Assembly (NCBI RefSeq): GCF_022549225.1
Contig: NZ_JAKZFD010000008.1
Location: forward strand, 124,001 to 188,000
Length of the DNA: 64,000 nt
From: Pelomonas sp. CA6
GTDB lineage: Bacteria > Pseudomonadota > Gammaproteobacteria > Burkholderiales > Burkholderiaceae_C
Direction: 5' to 3'
Below are positions 24,626 through 34,122 of the stretch, piece after piece. Both the position numbers and the translations under genes were made by a program. Within the stretch, counting starts at the first letter, position 1; each line of letters begins with the position of its first letter. Under the pieces are notes generated by a model. The model was not told the DNA's origin, ran no database searches, and saw only the letters and a program-made list of their open reading frames with translations.

Positions 24626-25388
24626 CGCCGGCGTCGGCCAGCGTCAGCCGCGCCACCAGCGCCTGGAGCGTCTGCAGGTGCTCGGCCTCCTGCTGCACGG
24701 CGATGGCGAAGCGATCGGCGATCGCGTCATGGCCCGCGGCCCGCGCCAGCTGGACGAGCAGCTCCCAGCCCGCGTTGTCGAGCAGCTCGGCGTCCAGCAC
24801 CACATGCAGCGCCTGCAGCACGGAGCTGCGCGGATCGTTGAGCGCCTGCACCAGGCCCTGGCTTTCCACGCCTACCAGGTCGGCGCAGGGGGTCTGCGCC
24901 GTCGGGTCGCCGCCCAGCGACTCGATGGCCTGGACCACCAGGGCGAAGTGCTGGGCCTCCTCGTCGCGAAAGCGCCGGATCGCCGCGACGTCCTCGGCCG
25001 ACAGATCGCCGCCATCGGCCTGGCACTTCGCCAGCAAGCCGTCATACAGCCGCACGCCACCGCGCTCAAAGGCCAGGCGTTCGCCCAGCTTGTCCATCAG
25101 CACCTGCGGACGGCGGCCGGTCAACAAGTCGGCCCCCGTGTGAGCCAGGCCCGACAGGGTCCCGGGCAGAGGCACCGAGCCCAGCTTGTCGGCCTCGCGG
25201 GCATAGCGACGGCGCAGCTGGGCGTCGGCGAGGCCCGCGCGGGACTCGGCGGCCAGCGCCCCCGCGTCGATCGCGTTCGGCGCGATCGCATCGGCGATGG
25301 CATTGGCGCCCGACAGCATCTCGGCCGTATGCACCGGCGACATCTGGATGCCGGTCCGGTTGTGGCCCAGTTCGGTTCTTGCTTCCAT
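24609..25388 (-). CDS. Ferritin-like diiron protein
   Basis: 259 residues. Residues 98-245 form a predicted four-helix bundle with ferritin-type ligands: Glu108, the first ExxH (Glu144-His147), Glu201, and a second ExxH (Glu234-His237). The N-terminal 90 residues are Ala-rich and variable. Such proteins bind iron, handle peroxide or protect DNA. It lies 21 bp downstream of the 386-residue protein gene on the same strand, so the two are probably co-transcribed. Its 3' end overlaps lysR by 17 bp. Confidence 0.72.
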   Translation of the reverse strand: MEARTELGHNRTGIQMSPVHTAEMLSGANAIADAIAPNAIDAGALAAESRAGLADAQLRRRYAREADKLGSVPLPGTLSGLAHTGADLLTGRRPQVLMDKLGERLAFERGGVRLYDGLLAKCQADGGDLSAEDVAAIRRFRDEEAQHFALVVQAIESLGGDPTAQTPCADLVGVESQGLVQALNDPRSSVLQALHVVLDAELLDNAGWELLVQLARAAGHDAIADRFAIAVQQEAEHLQTLQALVARLTLADAGATCAP

Positions 25389-25409
25389 GGTGATTCCTTT
25401 CGATGCTGC

Positions 25410-26570
25410 TCAAGCGGCGCGCTTGAGTTCGGTGCCGGGGCGCCAGCGGTAGCCGTCGGCGACCTGCTCGGTGGGCGAGCCCTCGGCGTTGAGTTGCTCG
25501 CGATAGTCGATGGATCGCCTTGGCTCCTGCGCCTTGTCGACGAAGCGGCTGCCGTCGGCACGCAGATCGACCTCGTCGGCCAGCACCTGGCGCACGAACT
25601 CGCGCTGCGATTCGATGGGGATGGGGTCGGGCAGTTCGTCGGGCAGGATCTCGGCCACGTCGCGGCCGTCCAGACGCTGGAAATGCTCGATGGCCAGGTG
25701 CAGCTGGCCCAGCTCGTAATCGAGGAAGCGCTCCCACAGCGCCCTTAGGCGCGGGTTGCTTTCCTGCTGCGCGCAGCCGTGATAGTTGTAGACCTCGGCG
25801 GCCTCGTGCAGCACCCATTTCTCCAGCCAGGTCTCATCGGGATCCATCAGGCATTCGTACTGCGTTGTGTGCTGCTCCTCGATGGAGGCGATCTCGGCAT
25901 AGAGCAGCCGCGCCATCGGGTCGCTGAACAGCGGGCCGACGTTCATGTAGTAGTTGTGGGTCTGCTGCTCGGCCGCCATGATGGTCAGCGCATGCAGCTT
26001 GGACAGTGGCTGCGCGGCGCGGCGGTCATAGGACTGACGCAGGTCGTCCAGCGGGTCGCGATGCTCCACCACGGTGGGACGGCCCGGCAGGATGTCGGTG
26101 TAGCTCTGCAGGATGTTGTTGGCGTCCTTGCCCTCCAGCCGGTCCAGCAGCGCCGAGTAGCGGTACATGTGATCGAAGTCCTCCAGCAGGCCGAAGCGAT
26201 AGACCTGGGCTAGGCCGGCATCGGGCTCGCGCAAGGCGACGCCGGCCGTCACGTCGATGGCCACCTGCTCGTAGGCGATGGTGGTCTCCAGCGGCGAGTG
26301 GTCCGCGCCGATCAGCCAGTTCACCGTCGTCGCCTGGTGCTGCTCGACGCGGCGCAGCTGCGCCAGCACCGGCTGCAAGTCCAGGTTCATGCGTGCGCAG
26401 GCATGCGAGAAGTTCAGCGCCTCCAGCTCCAGACCATTCAGCAAGATGATGTGGACACGCGAGTAGGCGTCGTCGTCGAGCTTGCTGATCGGCTTCTGGA
26501 CCATGTCGCGCCAGGTGAAGCGCTGGCGGTCCAGCGCCACGCCTCGGTTGTCTCGGATGTTGAGTCCCAT
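25410..26570 (-). CDS. Conserved protein of unknown function, Glu/His-rich helices
   Basis: 386 residues, predicted mostly helical. Repeated Glu/His clusters lie in separate helices: AYEQVAID, AAEQQTHNYYM, EIASIEEQH, EAAEVYNYHG and DYELGQLHLAIEHF. Together they look like metal ligands of a ferritin-like or haem-oxygenase-like bundle, but I cannot name a family. AAGGAGCAGG precedes the ATG. The next gene on the same strand is the ferritin-like gene. A role in iron or oxidative stress is inference from composition and context. Confidence 0.75.
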   Translation of the reverse strand: MGLNIRDNRGVALDRQRFTWRDMVQKPISKLDDDAYSRVHIILLNGLELEALNFSHACARMNLDLQPVLAQLRRVEQHQATTVNWLIGADHSPLETTIAYEQVAIDVTAGVALREPDAGLAQVYRFGLLEDFDHMYRYSALLDRLEGKDANNILQSYTDILPGRPTVVEHRDPLDDLRQSYDRRAAQPLSKLHALTIMAAEQQTHNYYMNVGPLFSDPMARLLYAEIASIEEQHTTQYECLMDPDETWLEKWVLHEAAEVYNYHGCAQQESNPRLRALWERFLDYELGQLHLAIEHFQRLDGRDVAEILPDELPDPIPIESQREFVRQVLADEVDLRADGSRFVDKAQEPRRSIDYREQLNAEGSPTEQVADGYRWRPGTELKRAA

Positions 26571-26873
26571 GGGCCTGCTCCTTGATGTGAAGGGCGGAAT
26601 GCCGCCCGGCGCCCGGCTCAGGCAACGGGCGTTCCGGACCGTCGAGGGACAGGTACCGGGCCGCTCCCCCCACGCATTGCCGCGGATCGTTCACACCCGG
26701 CGTGCCCGGCGGCCACTTCAAATTCGTCGAAGCAGCAAGCCTTGCGGCAAGCGCGCGGCAGCGGACATCGGCCGATGGACCGCCCCCGAGCGACCGCTGA
26801 CGCGGGCCTCGATGGCACCGGATTTGCCTTGACCGGTCGTCGGCAGGTGCCGATCAATTCTTAGGAGTTCACC
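26571..26873. other. Divergent intergenic region
   Basis: 303 bp between the 386-residue protein gene (minus) and the repeat-protein gene (plus). No convincing gene. A TTGACC at about 26829 could be a -35 for the plus gene, but no good -10 follows. Confidence 0.5.
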
Positions 26874-27083
26874 ATGACCCAGCAAAACCGCAACGAAGGC
26901 CAACGCAACGAGCAACAGGCCCAGGAAGAAACCCAGCGCAACCAGCAAGGCGGCCAGCGCGAGGAAGCTTCGAATCGCAACGAAGGCGCGAACCGAAACG
27001 AGGGCGGCCAGCGCAACGAGGGTGGTCAGCGCAACGAGCGCAACGAGGGCACCAACCGCGAGGAAGGCGGCCAGCGTCGTTGA
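26874..27083 (+). CDS. Repetitive hydrophilic protein (RNEG repeats)
   Basis: 69 residues, built almost only from Asn, Glu, Gly, Gln and Arg, with no aromatic residue and no hydrophobic residue beyond Met1 and a few Ala. RNEG/RNEGGQ units repeat six to seven times. It should be disordered and boiling-soluble, in the manner of hydrophilins such as the KGG-repeat protein YciG, though the sequence differs. A TAGGAG Shine-Dalgarno sits 7 bp before ATG and a strong terminator follows 18 bp after the stop, so it is a real monocistronic gene, probably well expressed. Confidence 0.8.
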   Translation: MTQQNRNEGQRNEQQAQEETQRNQQGGQREEASNRNEGANRNEGGQRNEGGQRNERNEGTNREEGGQRR

Positions 27084-27100
27084 TCATGGATCAATGACCC

Positions 27101-27131
27101 ACGGCCCGGCCTCAAGCCGGGCCGTTTCTTT
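27101..27131 (+). terminator. Rho-independent terminator
   Basis: CGGCCCGGC (27102-27110), loop CTCAA, GCCGGGCCG (27116-27124), then TTTCTTT. It ends the repeat-protein transcript. Confidence 0.88.
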
Positions 27132-27392
27132 GCCGGCCGCAGAACAGAGTCGCCGCACCGGCGCGGCCGTGGACGCTGCGAAGCGCAGGCTGAAGTCATG
27201 GCCTCGCGACAACGGGGTGACTCGGAGCTTGCGGCTCAACAGCCTGGAGGTCTACACCCTGCAAGGCTATGGCGCCATCCAGATGGGTCGGCATGTCTTT
27301 GCGCTGCTGGGCTTCGATCATCGGCCGGCAGAGAAGCCTTGCGGCCCCGGTGGCCGGAGCGTCAGCCACGGCCATCGGCATGGGGGGACCGC
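27132..27392. other. Region without a convincing gene
   Basis: 261 bp between the terminator and the lipocalin stop codon. Short open frames exist, but none has a ribosome binding site or recognisable product. Confidence 0.5.
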
Positions 27393-28043
27393 TCATTCAC
27401 TCTGACCCGATGCCGCGTCCGGACTCGCCGGGGCCCCGTCGAGCGGGGTCAGCGGCTGTGTCTGCGGCGTGCGGCGGAAGGCCTGCGCGTCGAAGCCCAG
27501 CGACTGAGCTTTCTGCAGCAAGGCCTGCAGCCGCGGTTCGGGAAGATCGGGCCGGCGCGCCAGCACCCAGGCGTAGCGACGGTCCGGCGCTCCAACCAAC
27601 ACCTCGCTGTAGGCGGGGTCCAGCGCCAGGATCCAGTAGTCGCCATAGAACGGCCAAAAGAAGCTCACGCGCAGCTTGGCATTGCCGCTGCCGGGCACCA
27701 CCTTGGCGCGACCCCGGGCCTGATCGACACGGCCATCGGCGATGCGGCAGCGGTTGGTGACCCGGACCACGCCGTCGTCCTGACGGTAGTGCGCCTGGGT
27801 GTCGGCGACGCACTGCTTCTGGAAGCGATTCGGCAACGAGGCGATCTCATACCAGGTGCCGGCATAGCGCCCCAGATCGACGGACGCCACCGTGGGCAAG
27901 TCCGGCGCTTCGACGGCCGCGGCGGGCAGACCGGCGAGCGCGCAGCAGCCCGTCACCACCAGCCGGGCACAGGCCCGATGGGGGCGCCGCAGGAGGCGGC
28001 CAAGGGCGGAGCCCGGGAGGAAGGCGGCGCGGCGATCAGACAT
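27393..28043 (-). CDS. blc: Lipocalin, Blc type
   Basis: 216 residues. The N-terminus has a basic stretch and hydrophobic segment containing VTGC, which could be a lipobox. The lipocalin hallmark GTWYEIASLPNRFQ is followed by the Cys in KQCVAD, NRCR, SFFWPFYGDYWIL and the C-terminal RRPDLPEPR region, all as in bacterial outer-membrane lipocalins that bind fatty acids or lysophospholipids. The C-terminus has about 25 extra Pro/Ala-rich residues. ATG 28043 was chosen because upstream residues have no family similarity. Confidence 0.88.
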   Translation of the reverse strand: MSDRRAAFLPGSALGRLLRRPHRACARLVVTGCCALAGLPAAAVEAPDLPTVASVDLGRYAGTWYEIASLPNRFQKQCVADTQAHYRQDDGVVRVTNRCRIADGRVDQARGRAKVVPGSGNAKLRVSFFWPFYGDYWILALDPAYSEVLVGAPDRRYAWVLARRPDLPEPRLQALLQKAQSLGFDAQAFRRTPQTQPLTPLDGAPASPDAASGQSE

Positions 28044-28202
28044 GGTGAGACGGATGGGGAATGCGGCATAACACACGGCCGACGGCACCGCGGCAAGCCC
28101 CGCGCCCGACCGGCCTACGCATGCTTGTACGCCGGAGAACCGCGCTTGGATCACTGACGGCGGGGAACGCCACCGTTTCCGCGATGCGTCCGGGCCTGCC
28201 CG

Positions 28203-29825
28203 TCACCGGCTGTGCCAGGCCTGCAGCGCCCAGCCCTGCTCGGAGGCGACCAGGGCGTCGGTGAGGGCCAGCCGGTGCAGAAAGCTCTCGTCGTGCGACA
28301 CGACGACCAGGGTGCCGCGGTAGTGGCACAGCAGGGTCTCCAGCGCCTCCAGCGAGGGCAGGTCCAGGTGGTTGCTGGGCTCGTCGAGCAGGAGCAGCTG
28401 GGGCGGCACCTGCGCATAGAGCACGCAGGCCAGCGCGGCCTTGAGGCGCTCGCCGCCGCTCAGCGCTCCGGCGGGCACCATGGCCTTGCGCGCATCCAGG
28501 CCCAGCTGCGCGAGCCGCATGCGCAGCTCGCCGTCGCTGGCCGTGCGATGGACCGCCCGCAATTGTTCGAACGCGGACGAGGTGGCGGACAGCTGCGTCA
28601 GCTGCTGGTCCAGATAGACCCGCGCCGGCGTGATCCGGCAGGTCCCGGCCAGCGGCGCCATCCGGCCCGCCAGCAGCTGGAGCAAGGTGGACTTGCCGCA
28701 GCCATTGGGCCCGAGCACGCCCACGCGCTGCGCGCCGCCCAGGCTGAGGCTGATGTGTCGGGTGGGCGCCGCCACCCAGGGCAGTGCCACCGCGTCCAGC
28801 TCCACACAGCGATGGGGCATGGCCGCTGGCGGCGGCAGCGCATGCAGCACGATGGGCATGGCGTCTTCCACCTGCTGGGCCGCGTCGCGCACGCGCTGGG
28901 CATGCTGCTGCTGCAGCTGGGCCTGCACCAGGCGCAGCCGGCCGGCCGAGGCTTCGCTGCGCTCCTTCTGGCGGCCCAAAAGGATCTTGGCCTGGTTGGC
29001 CTGCTTGCCCTGCCGATCGCCGCGCGCCTGCCTGCGCGAGCAGCGCTCGCGCTGCTCGCGCAGCGCGTCTTCGTGCTGCCGCCGTTCGAGCTTGCACTGC
29101 TGCAGCTGCGCCTGCGCGCTCTGCTGGGCCTGGGCCTTGCTATGCGCATAGAACGAGTAGTTGCCGCCATAGCTGCGCAAACCCTGAGGCGACAGCTCCA
29201 CGATGCGCTCCAGGCCCTGCAGCAGATCGCGGTCGTGGCTGACCACCAGCAGGCCGCGTGGCCAGGCGCGCAGCAGATCGACCAGAGCCCGCCGGCCGGG
29301 CCGGTCCAGATGGTTGCTCGGCTCGTCCAGGATCAGAAAGCCGGCCTCCGACAGCAGCGCGCCGACCAGCGCGACCCGCATGGCTTCACCGCCGCTGAGC
29401 CGCTGCGCCGGCGTGTCCGGCGCCAAATGCGCCAGCCCCTGGTCCTGCAGCGCATGCTCAAGCCGCTGCCGGATGTCCCAACGCTCCCCCACCGCCTCGA
29501 AATCGGCCACGGCCGCACTGCCGCCCTCGATGCGCGCCAGCGCCTCGATCGTGGGCTGAACGCCGGCCAGCGCTGCCACCGTGGCACCGGGCCGGGGCCC
29601 GGCCTGCTGCGCGAGGTAGTGGACCCGCCCGGAACGCAGGCAGCGTCCGCTGGAGGGCTGCAGCTGGCCGGCCAGAATGCGCGACAGCACGGATTTGCCC
29701 ACGCCATTGCGCCCGACCAGGCCGGTGCGGCGCAGGTCAAAGCTCTCGTTCAGCGAGGAGAACAGCGTCCTGCCGTCCGGCAGAACATAGGACACGCCAT
29801 CCAGCGTGAGAAAGGCATTCGCCAT
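28203..29825 (-). CDS. ABC-F family ATPase
   Basis: 540 residues with two ABC domains and no membrane segments. First domain: Walker A GRNGVGKS, signature LSGGEAMRV, Walker B LILDEPSNHLD. Second domain: GPNGCGKST, LSGGERLKAAL, LLLLDEPSNHLD. A charged coiled-coil linker (about residues 225-300) separates them. ABC-F proteins bind the ribosomal E site to rescue stalled translation or displace antibiotics. Which subfamily this is cannot be decided. Its leader of about 120 nt has a hairpin and tiny reading frames. Confidence 0.9.
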   Translation of the reverse strand: MANAFLTLDGVSYVLPDGRTLFSSLNESFDLRRTGLVGRNGVGKSVLSRILAGQLQPSSGRCLRSGRVHYLAQQAGPRPGATVAALAGVQPTIEALARIEGGSAAVADFEAVGERWDIRQRLEHALQDQGLAHLAPDTPAQRLSGGEAMRVALVGALLSEAGFLILDEPSNHLDRPGRRALVDLLRAWPRGLLVVSHDRDLLQGLERIVELSPQGLRSYGGNYSFYAHSKAQAQQSAQAQLQQCKLERRQHEDALREQRERCSRRQARGDRQGKQANQAKILLGRQKERSEASAGRLRLVQAQLQQQHAQRVRDAAQQVEDAMPIVLHALPPPAAMPHRCVELDAVALPWVAAPTRHISLSLGGAQRVGVLGPNGCGKSTLLQLLAGRMAPLAGTCRITPARVYLDQQLTQLSATSSAFEQLRAVHRTASDGELRMRLAQLGLDARKAMVPAGALSGGERLKAALACVLYAQVPPQLLLLDEPSNHLDLPSLEALETLLCHYRGTLVVVSHDESFLHRLALTDALVASEQGWALQAWHSR

Positions 29826-29850
29826 GCGTGATTCCAAAGATGCCAAGAGC

Positions 29851-29871
29851 CCCCCAAAAGCCGTTTGGGGG
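29851..29871 (-). promoter_or_regulatory. Leader hairpin upstream of ABC-F gene
   Basis: CCCCCAAA (29851-29858) pairs with TTTGGGGG (29864-29871) across a 5-nt loop, 25 nt before the start codon. No U-tract follows, so it is more likely an attenuation or translation-control element than a plain terminator. Confidence 0.4.
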
Positions 29872-29952
29872 TACTGCAGACGGCCGTCATTGCGACGGCG
29901 GCATCAATGGCGCATGGGACGACACCTCGGATCAGCGATTCAATGGCACCGG

Positions 29953-29958
29953 ATTATA
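29953..29958 (-). promoter_or_regulatory. Candidate -10 element of ABC-F gene
   Basis: Perfect TATAAT on the minus strand, about 128 bp upstream of the ABC-F start. No clear -35 hexamer is seen. Confidence 0.35.
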
Positions 29959-30004
29959 GGAAGCCGGCGGCGTGATGGCCCCGGCGCTGGCCGGGACCTC
30001 TTGC

Positions 30005-32965
30005 TCAACCGCACTGCCCCACAAACCCGCAGCTGGTGCAGAACTCGCAGCCGTCCTTGTGGATCAGCGTGGCGTTGCCGCACTCGGGGCACGGCTTGCC
30101 GCCTTGGGGCTGGAGCTGGTTGACGCGCGCGGCGCCGGCGTCGCGGCCCTGGGTGGGCGACTGCAGCAGGCCCATGTCGACCAGCGGGTAGCCCTGCTCG
30201 TCCAGCACGCCCAGCATCGCGTAGCGGTGGATGATCAGGCGCGCCACATAGGCCACGGTGGAGGGCCAGATCTGCTGGCGGCGTTCGCCGGTCAGACTGG
30301 GCACCGGGGCCATGAAGTGGCCCAGCGGTTCGCCGACGTTGAGCAGCTTGCGCAGCTTCATGCCGATCCAGCCCGGATCGAGCACGCGCATGTCCAGCGA
30401 CAGCAGGCGCGCCAACCCGTCCAGCGCCTTGGGATAGTTGCCCGAGAAGCCCATCGCGCAGGGCCGCGTGACCCGGCCTTCGCCGCCCGGCATGGGCAGG
30501 CTGACCTCCTTGAGCGTCAGCGTGAATTGCTCGCCGCTGGCCGGGTTGTCCACGTCCACCGCCCAGGCCAGCGTGCCCTGGGTGCCGGTGCGCGGTTCTT
30601 CGAGCGCGAAGACGGCATCCAGCACCGGCGTCGCGCCGCCCTCCTGCAACGCGCCCAGCTGTTCGCAGCGCCAGCGGATCGCGGCCGCCGTGGCGGCCAC
30701 CACGCCGGGGAAGAGGCGCGGCTCGCCGTTGGGCGGCATGGGCATCTCGAAGCTGCGCTCCTCGGCCACGGTGGCCAGCGCGTCCAGCTTGAGCTTGAGC
30801 CAGGCGGCATCGTTGCTGCGCATGTCCAGCGACAGGGTCTTGGCCAGCGCCGACAGGCCGCGCGGCTGCTCCGCGCCGTTGACCCACACCTCGAACGGCA
30901 AGGTGCGGCCGAACAGCCCGGCGTCGGGGCCCTCGGCCGGCAGTTCGCCCACGAAGAGCGCGAAGTCGCCATGCGGGTAGCGGATCATGGTGCTCCAGGC
31001 CGGGTTGCCCGCGGGCAGCTCGGGCCGGCTGGGCCAGCGCAGCGAGGCCAGCACCGGCTTGGGCAGGCGGTCCAGGCGCAGGCGTTCGTTGCCGCCCTGG
31101 CCACCAGACTGCTCGGCCTTCAGCGGCTGGGGCTGGACCTCGGGCGCGACCGACAGCACCGAACCCAACACGCTGTTGGGCCGGTAGGTGGCCAGGCCCT
31201 TGAGCCCGCTCTTCCAGGCCAGCAGGTAGAGGTCCTGGAAGTCGTCATAGGGATAGTCCGCCGGCACGTTGACGGTCTTGGAGATGGAGGTATCGACGCA
31301 GGGCGCCACCGCCGCCACCATGGCCTCGTGGTCGGCCGCCTGCAGCTCCAGCGCGGTGACGAAGGCCTCGGTCAGCGGCGCGTCGGGGCCGAACATGTGG
31401 CGGTACAAGCGCCAGGCGTGGTCCTCGACCGCGTACTCCTTGGTGCTGCCATCGGCCATGCGCTTCTTGCGCGTGTAGCTCCACGAGAAGGCCGGCTCGA
31501 TGCCGTTGCTGGCGTTGTCGGCGAAGGCCAGGCTGATGGTGCCGGTGGGCGCGATGGACAGCAGATGCGAGTTGCGCAGGCCCTGGCCGCGGATCTTGTC
31601 CTTCAGCCAGGCCGGCAGGCGCGACGCGAAATTGCCGCCGGACAGATAGAGGTCGGCGTTGAACAGCGGGAAGGCGCCGCGCTCCAGCGCCAGGTCGCTG
31701 CTCGCCTCGTAGGCGGCGTCGCGCATGATCTCGCTGATGCGCCGCGCCATCTGGCGCGCCGCCTCGCTGTCGTAGCGCAGGTTCAGCATCACCAGGGTGT
31801 CGCCCAGGCCGGTGAAGCCCAGCCCCACGCGGCGCTTGTTGGCCGCTTCCTGGGCCTGCGCGGGCAGGGGCCAGGGGGTGATCTCCAGCACGTTGTCCAG
31901 CATGCGCACCGCGGTCTTGCAGACCTCGGCGAAACCCTGCTCGTCGAAGCTGGCGCGCGCCACGAAGGGGTCGCGCACGAACAGGCTCAGGTTGATCGAG
32001 CCCAGGCAGCAGCAGCCATAGGGCGGCAGCGGCTGTTCGGCGCAGGGGTTGGTCGCCGAGATGGTCTCGCAGTAGTGCAGGTTGTTGTCGTTGTTGATGC
32101 GGTCCAGGAAGAGCACGCCGGGCTCGGCGTGGTCGTAGGTGGAGCGCATGATCTGGTCCCACAGGCTGCGCGCGCGCAGGCGGCGATAGACCCACAGCCC
32201 GTCGCCGCGCTGGTAGGCCCCGGCGGCGCGCAGCTTGGTGCCCGGTTCGGCCTTGTGCACCAGCTCGATCTGCGCGTCGTCCTCGACGGCCTGCATGAAG
32301 GCGTCGGTCACGCCCACCGAGATGTTGAAGTTGCTCAGGTCGCCCTGGTCCTTGGCGTGGATGAACTCCTCGATGTCCGGATGGTCGCAACGCAGCACGC
32401 CCATCTGCGCGCCGCGCCGGCTGCCGGCGGATTCGACGGTCTCGCAGCTGCGGTCGAACACGCGCATGTAGCTGACCGGGCCGGAGGCATGGGACTGGGT
32501 GGAGCCCACCCACGCGCCTTTGGGCCGGATGCGCGAGAAGTCGTAGCCCACGCCGCCGCCGCGGCGCATGGTTTCGGCGGCCTCGGTCAGCGCGGTGTAG
32601 ATGCCGGGGACGCCGTCCTCCGGCGTGGCGATGGAATCGCCAACCGGCTGCACGAAGCAGTTGATCAGCGTGGCGTGCAACTCGGTGCCCGCCGCCGACG
32701 CGATGCGCCCGGCCGGCACGAAGCCGCGCTCCTGCGCTTCGAGGAAGCGCTGGGCCCAGTGCTCGCGGGCCTCCGGCGATTCGGCCTCGGCCAGCGCGCG
32801 GGCGATGCGGCCGCGGACCTGCTGCAGGGTCTGCTCGTTGCCCTTGGCGTACTTCTCCAGCAGCACCTCGGCGCTGATGTCCTGCGCCGGCAGGGTCTCG
32901 GCGCTGTTGTGCAGCGCGACCGGGCCGGACGCGGGGGAATGATCGGTGGACGAGGCGGGGGTCAT
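30005..32965 (-). CDS. nrdJ: Adenosylcobalamin-dependent ribonucleotide reductase (class II)
   Basis: 986 residues. It makes deoxynucleotides with a cobalamin radical, so it works with or without oxygen. Landmarks: NCFVQPV, the catalytic loop [22 protein letters not shown] and a C-terminal zinc-ribbon-like CPEC...CEFCTSCG. Residues about 665-735 and 810-875 look like two copies of one domain (SLDMR and KLK/KLRKLL in each). ATG 32965 follows a GGAGAA Shine-Dalgarno. No metal-cofactor R2 gene is visible nearby, as expected for class II. Confidence 0.94.
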   Translation of the reverse strand: MTPASSTDHSPASGPVALHNSAETLPAQDISAEVLLEKYAKGNEQTLQQVRGRIARALAEAESPEAREHWAQRFLEAQERGFVPAGRIASAAGTELHATLINCFVQPVGDSIATPEDGVPGIYTALTEAAETMRRGGGVGYDFSRIRPKGAWVGSTQSHASGPVSYMRVFDRSCETVESAGSRRGAQMGVLRCDHPDIEEFIHAKDQGDLSNFNISVGVTDAFMQAVEDDAQIELVHKAEPGTKLRAAGAYQRGDGLWVYRRLRARSLWDQIMRSTYDHAEPGVLFLDRINNDNNLHYCETISATNPCAEQPLPPYGCCCLGSINLSLFVRDPFVARASFDEQGFAEVCKTAVRMLDNVLEITPWPLPAQAQEAANKRRVGLGFTGLGDTLVMLNLRYDSEAARQMARRISEIMRDAAYEASSDLALERGAFPLFNADLYLSGGNFASRLPAWLKDKIRGQGLRNSHLLSIAPTGTISLAFADNASNGIEPAFSWSYTRKKRMADGSTKEYAVEDHAWRLYRHMFGPDAPLTEAFVTALELQAADHEAMVAAVAPCVDTSISKTVNVPADYPYDDFQDLYLLAWKSGLKGLATYRPNSVLGSVLSVAPEVQPQPLKAEQSGGQGGNERLRLDRLPKPVLASLRWPSRPELPAGNPAWSTMIRYPHGDFALFVGELPAEGPDAGLFGRTLPFEVWVNGAEQPRGLSALAKTLSLDMRSNDAAWLKLKLDALATVAEERSFEMPMPPNGEPRLFPGVVAATAAAIRWRCEQLGALQEGGATPVLDAVFALEEPRTGTQGTLAWAVDVDNPASGEQFTLTLKEVSLPMPGGEGRVTRPCAMGFSGNYPKALDGLARLLSLDMRVLDPGWIGMKLRKLLNVGEPLGHFMAPVPSLTGERRQQIWPSTVAYVARLIIHRYAMLGVLDEQGYPLVDMGLLQSPTQGRDAGAARVNQLQPQGGKPCPECGNATLIHKDGCEFCTSCGFVGQCG

Positions 32966-33183
32966 GCGTTTCTCCGGAACAAATGCGAGGCGCGAAGATC
33001 CACCCGGACCTTCGCGCCACAAAGCCTGCGGCCATGTTATCGCCCGGGTTTTACCGCCGACTTGAGCGGCCGCAGAGCCCACGGCCGGCGCGCGGTCCGC
33101 TTCGCTCTTGTGAGCGCACACTTGCCAGCGGCACCGCGCCTTTCTTTGCCCAGGGTCAGTCCTGGGACATTCCCTAGTTGCGC

Positions 33184-33207
33184 CCCGCCCCTCCAGGCGA
33201 GGGCGGG
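33184..33207 (-). terminator. Possible hairpin terminator after DUF1134 gene
   Basis: CCCGCCC (33184-33190) and GGGCGGG (33201-33207) with a 10-nt loop, just past the DUF1134 stop. No U-tract, so weak evidence. Confidence 0.3.
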
Positions 33208-33215
33208 ACCGGGCC

Positions 33216-33821
33216 TCAGAACGGGTTCAGCGACTTCTCGCGCCGGTAGTGCAGATAGCCCACGCTGGCCCCGGCACGCAGGCCCACGCCCAGGCGGATG
33301 GGCGCCAGCGTGATGCCCTTCAGACGCTGGTAGTTGATGCCCGCGCCGCCCACGTAGTACAGGCTGCCGTCCACGCCCGGGAAGCGCTGGTAGATGGCCG
33401 AGGCCTTGGGCAGGTGGTAGACCAGCGTGAAGACCTTGGACGCATTGGCGCCGGCGTCGAAGCCGATCGACGGGCCGGCCCAGTAGACCGGCGCGGTGAC
33501 GCCGCTCTTCATGATCAGCTGCCCGTCACCGTAGCGCAGCCCCACGGTGAGCGCGGCGCCGGCCTCCTCGCCCTTGATGTAGGCATTGGGCCGGCCCTGC
33601 TCCTTGAAGGCCTTCTCGATCACCTTGGCCAGACCCTCGGTGGTCTGGCCGAAGAAATCGGTGGCGGCCTTCAGGATGGAATCCTGGTCATAGGTGCTGT
33701 CGTCCTGGCTCTCGGCGGCCAGCGCCGGCAGGCCTGGGAGCAGCAAGCCCGCCGCCGTCATCCGGCCGAGTCGGCCCAGGTAGTCGCGGCGCTGCAGATC
33801 GTCGGGAGAAATCTCAGGCAT
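33216..33821 (-). CDS. DUF1134 (EipA-like) envelope protein
   Basis: 201 residues. The N-terminal hydrophobic segment ([14 protein letters not shown]) after [10 protein letters not shown] looks like an export signal, possibly twin-arginine-like. The body matches DUF1134: [43 protein letters not shown] and VGGAGINYQ. The alphaproteobacterial relative EipA is needed for envelope integrity. ATG 33821 is 11 residues inside the longest frame and gives the more typical start. Confidence 0.87.
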   Translation of the reverse strand: MPEISPDDLQRRDYLGRLGRMTAAGLLLPGLPALAAESQDDSTYDQDSILKAATDFFGQTTEGLAKVIEKAFKEQGRPNAYIKGEEAGAALTVGLRYGDGQLIMKSGVTAPVYWAGPSIGFDAGANASKVFTLVYHLPKASAIYQRFPGVDGSLYYVGGAGINYQRLKGITLAPIRLGVGLRAGASVGYLHYRREKSLNPF

Positions 33822-34122
33822 GGTCGGCTCCTTGTGGTGTTGTCGGAAACCCATAGGCTAGCGCGCCTGCGGCCGTCATGGTGCAAACGATGTACCGGGC
33901 TGTACGCGAACGCGGCCCGGCGGCGCTTCCCCTGCCCACGGGCCCTGCGCCATCGCCCGCAGCGCCCCGCGACCGGCTATGCTTCGGCTTCCGGACACAA
34001 GAAGCAACAAGACGCACCCAGGACGGAACGGCGCACGAGGTTCCGATGGAGGGGGCGGCCGCGCGGCGGCCGGTGCGCACCAGGGCCTGCGCGCTTGCGG
34101 GCGACAACAAGGAGATCCGACG
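33822..34122. other. Divergent intergenic region
   Basis: 301 bp between the DUF1134 gene and the small unknown gene. It holds an AAGGAG Shine-Dalgarno at 34109-34114 that sets the GTG start at 34123. No gene is supported here. Confidence 0.5.

Noticed and set aside
27132..27392. Short open frames between the repeat protein and the lipocalin
   Set aside because: No ribosome binding site, no consistent codon bias and no recognisable product.
29972..32965. Cobalamin riboswitch for nrdJ
   Set aside because: Class II reductases need B12 and are not expected to be shut off by it; no B12-box-like element was seen in the 250 bp upstream.
29972..33313. Long open frame opposite nrdJ
   Set aside because: Antisense to a clear class II reductase gene, with low-complexity Ala/Gly/Arg translation.
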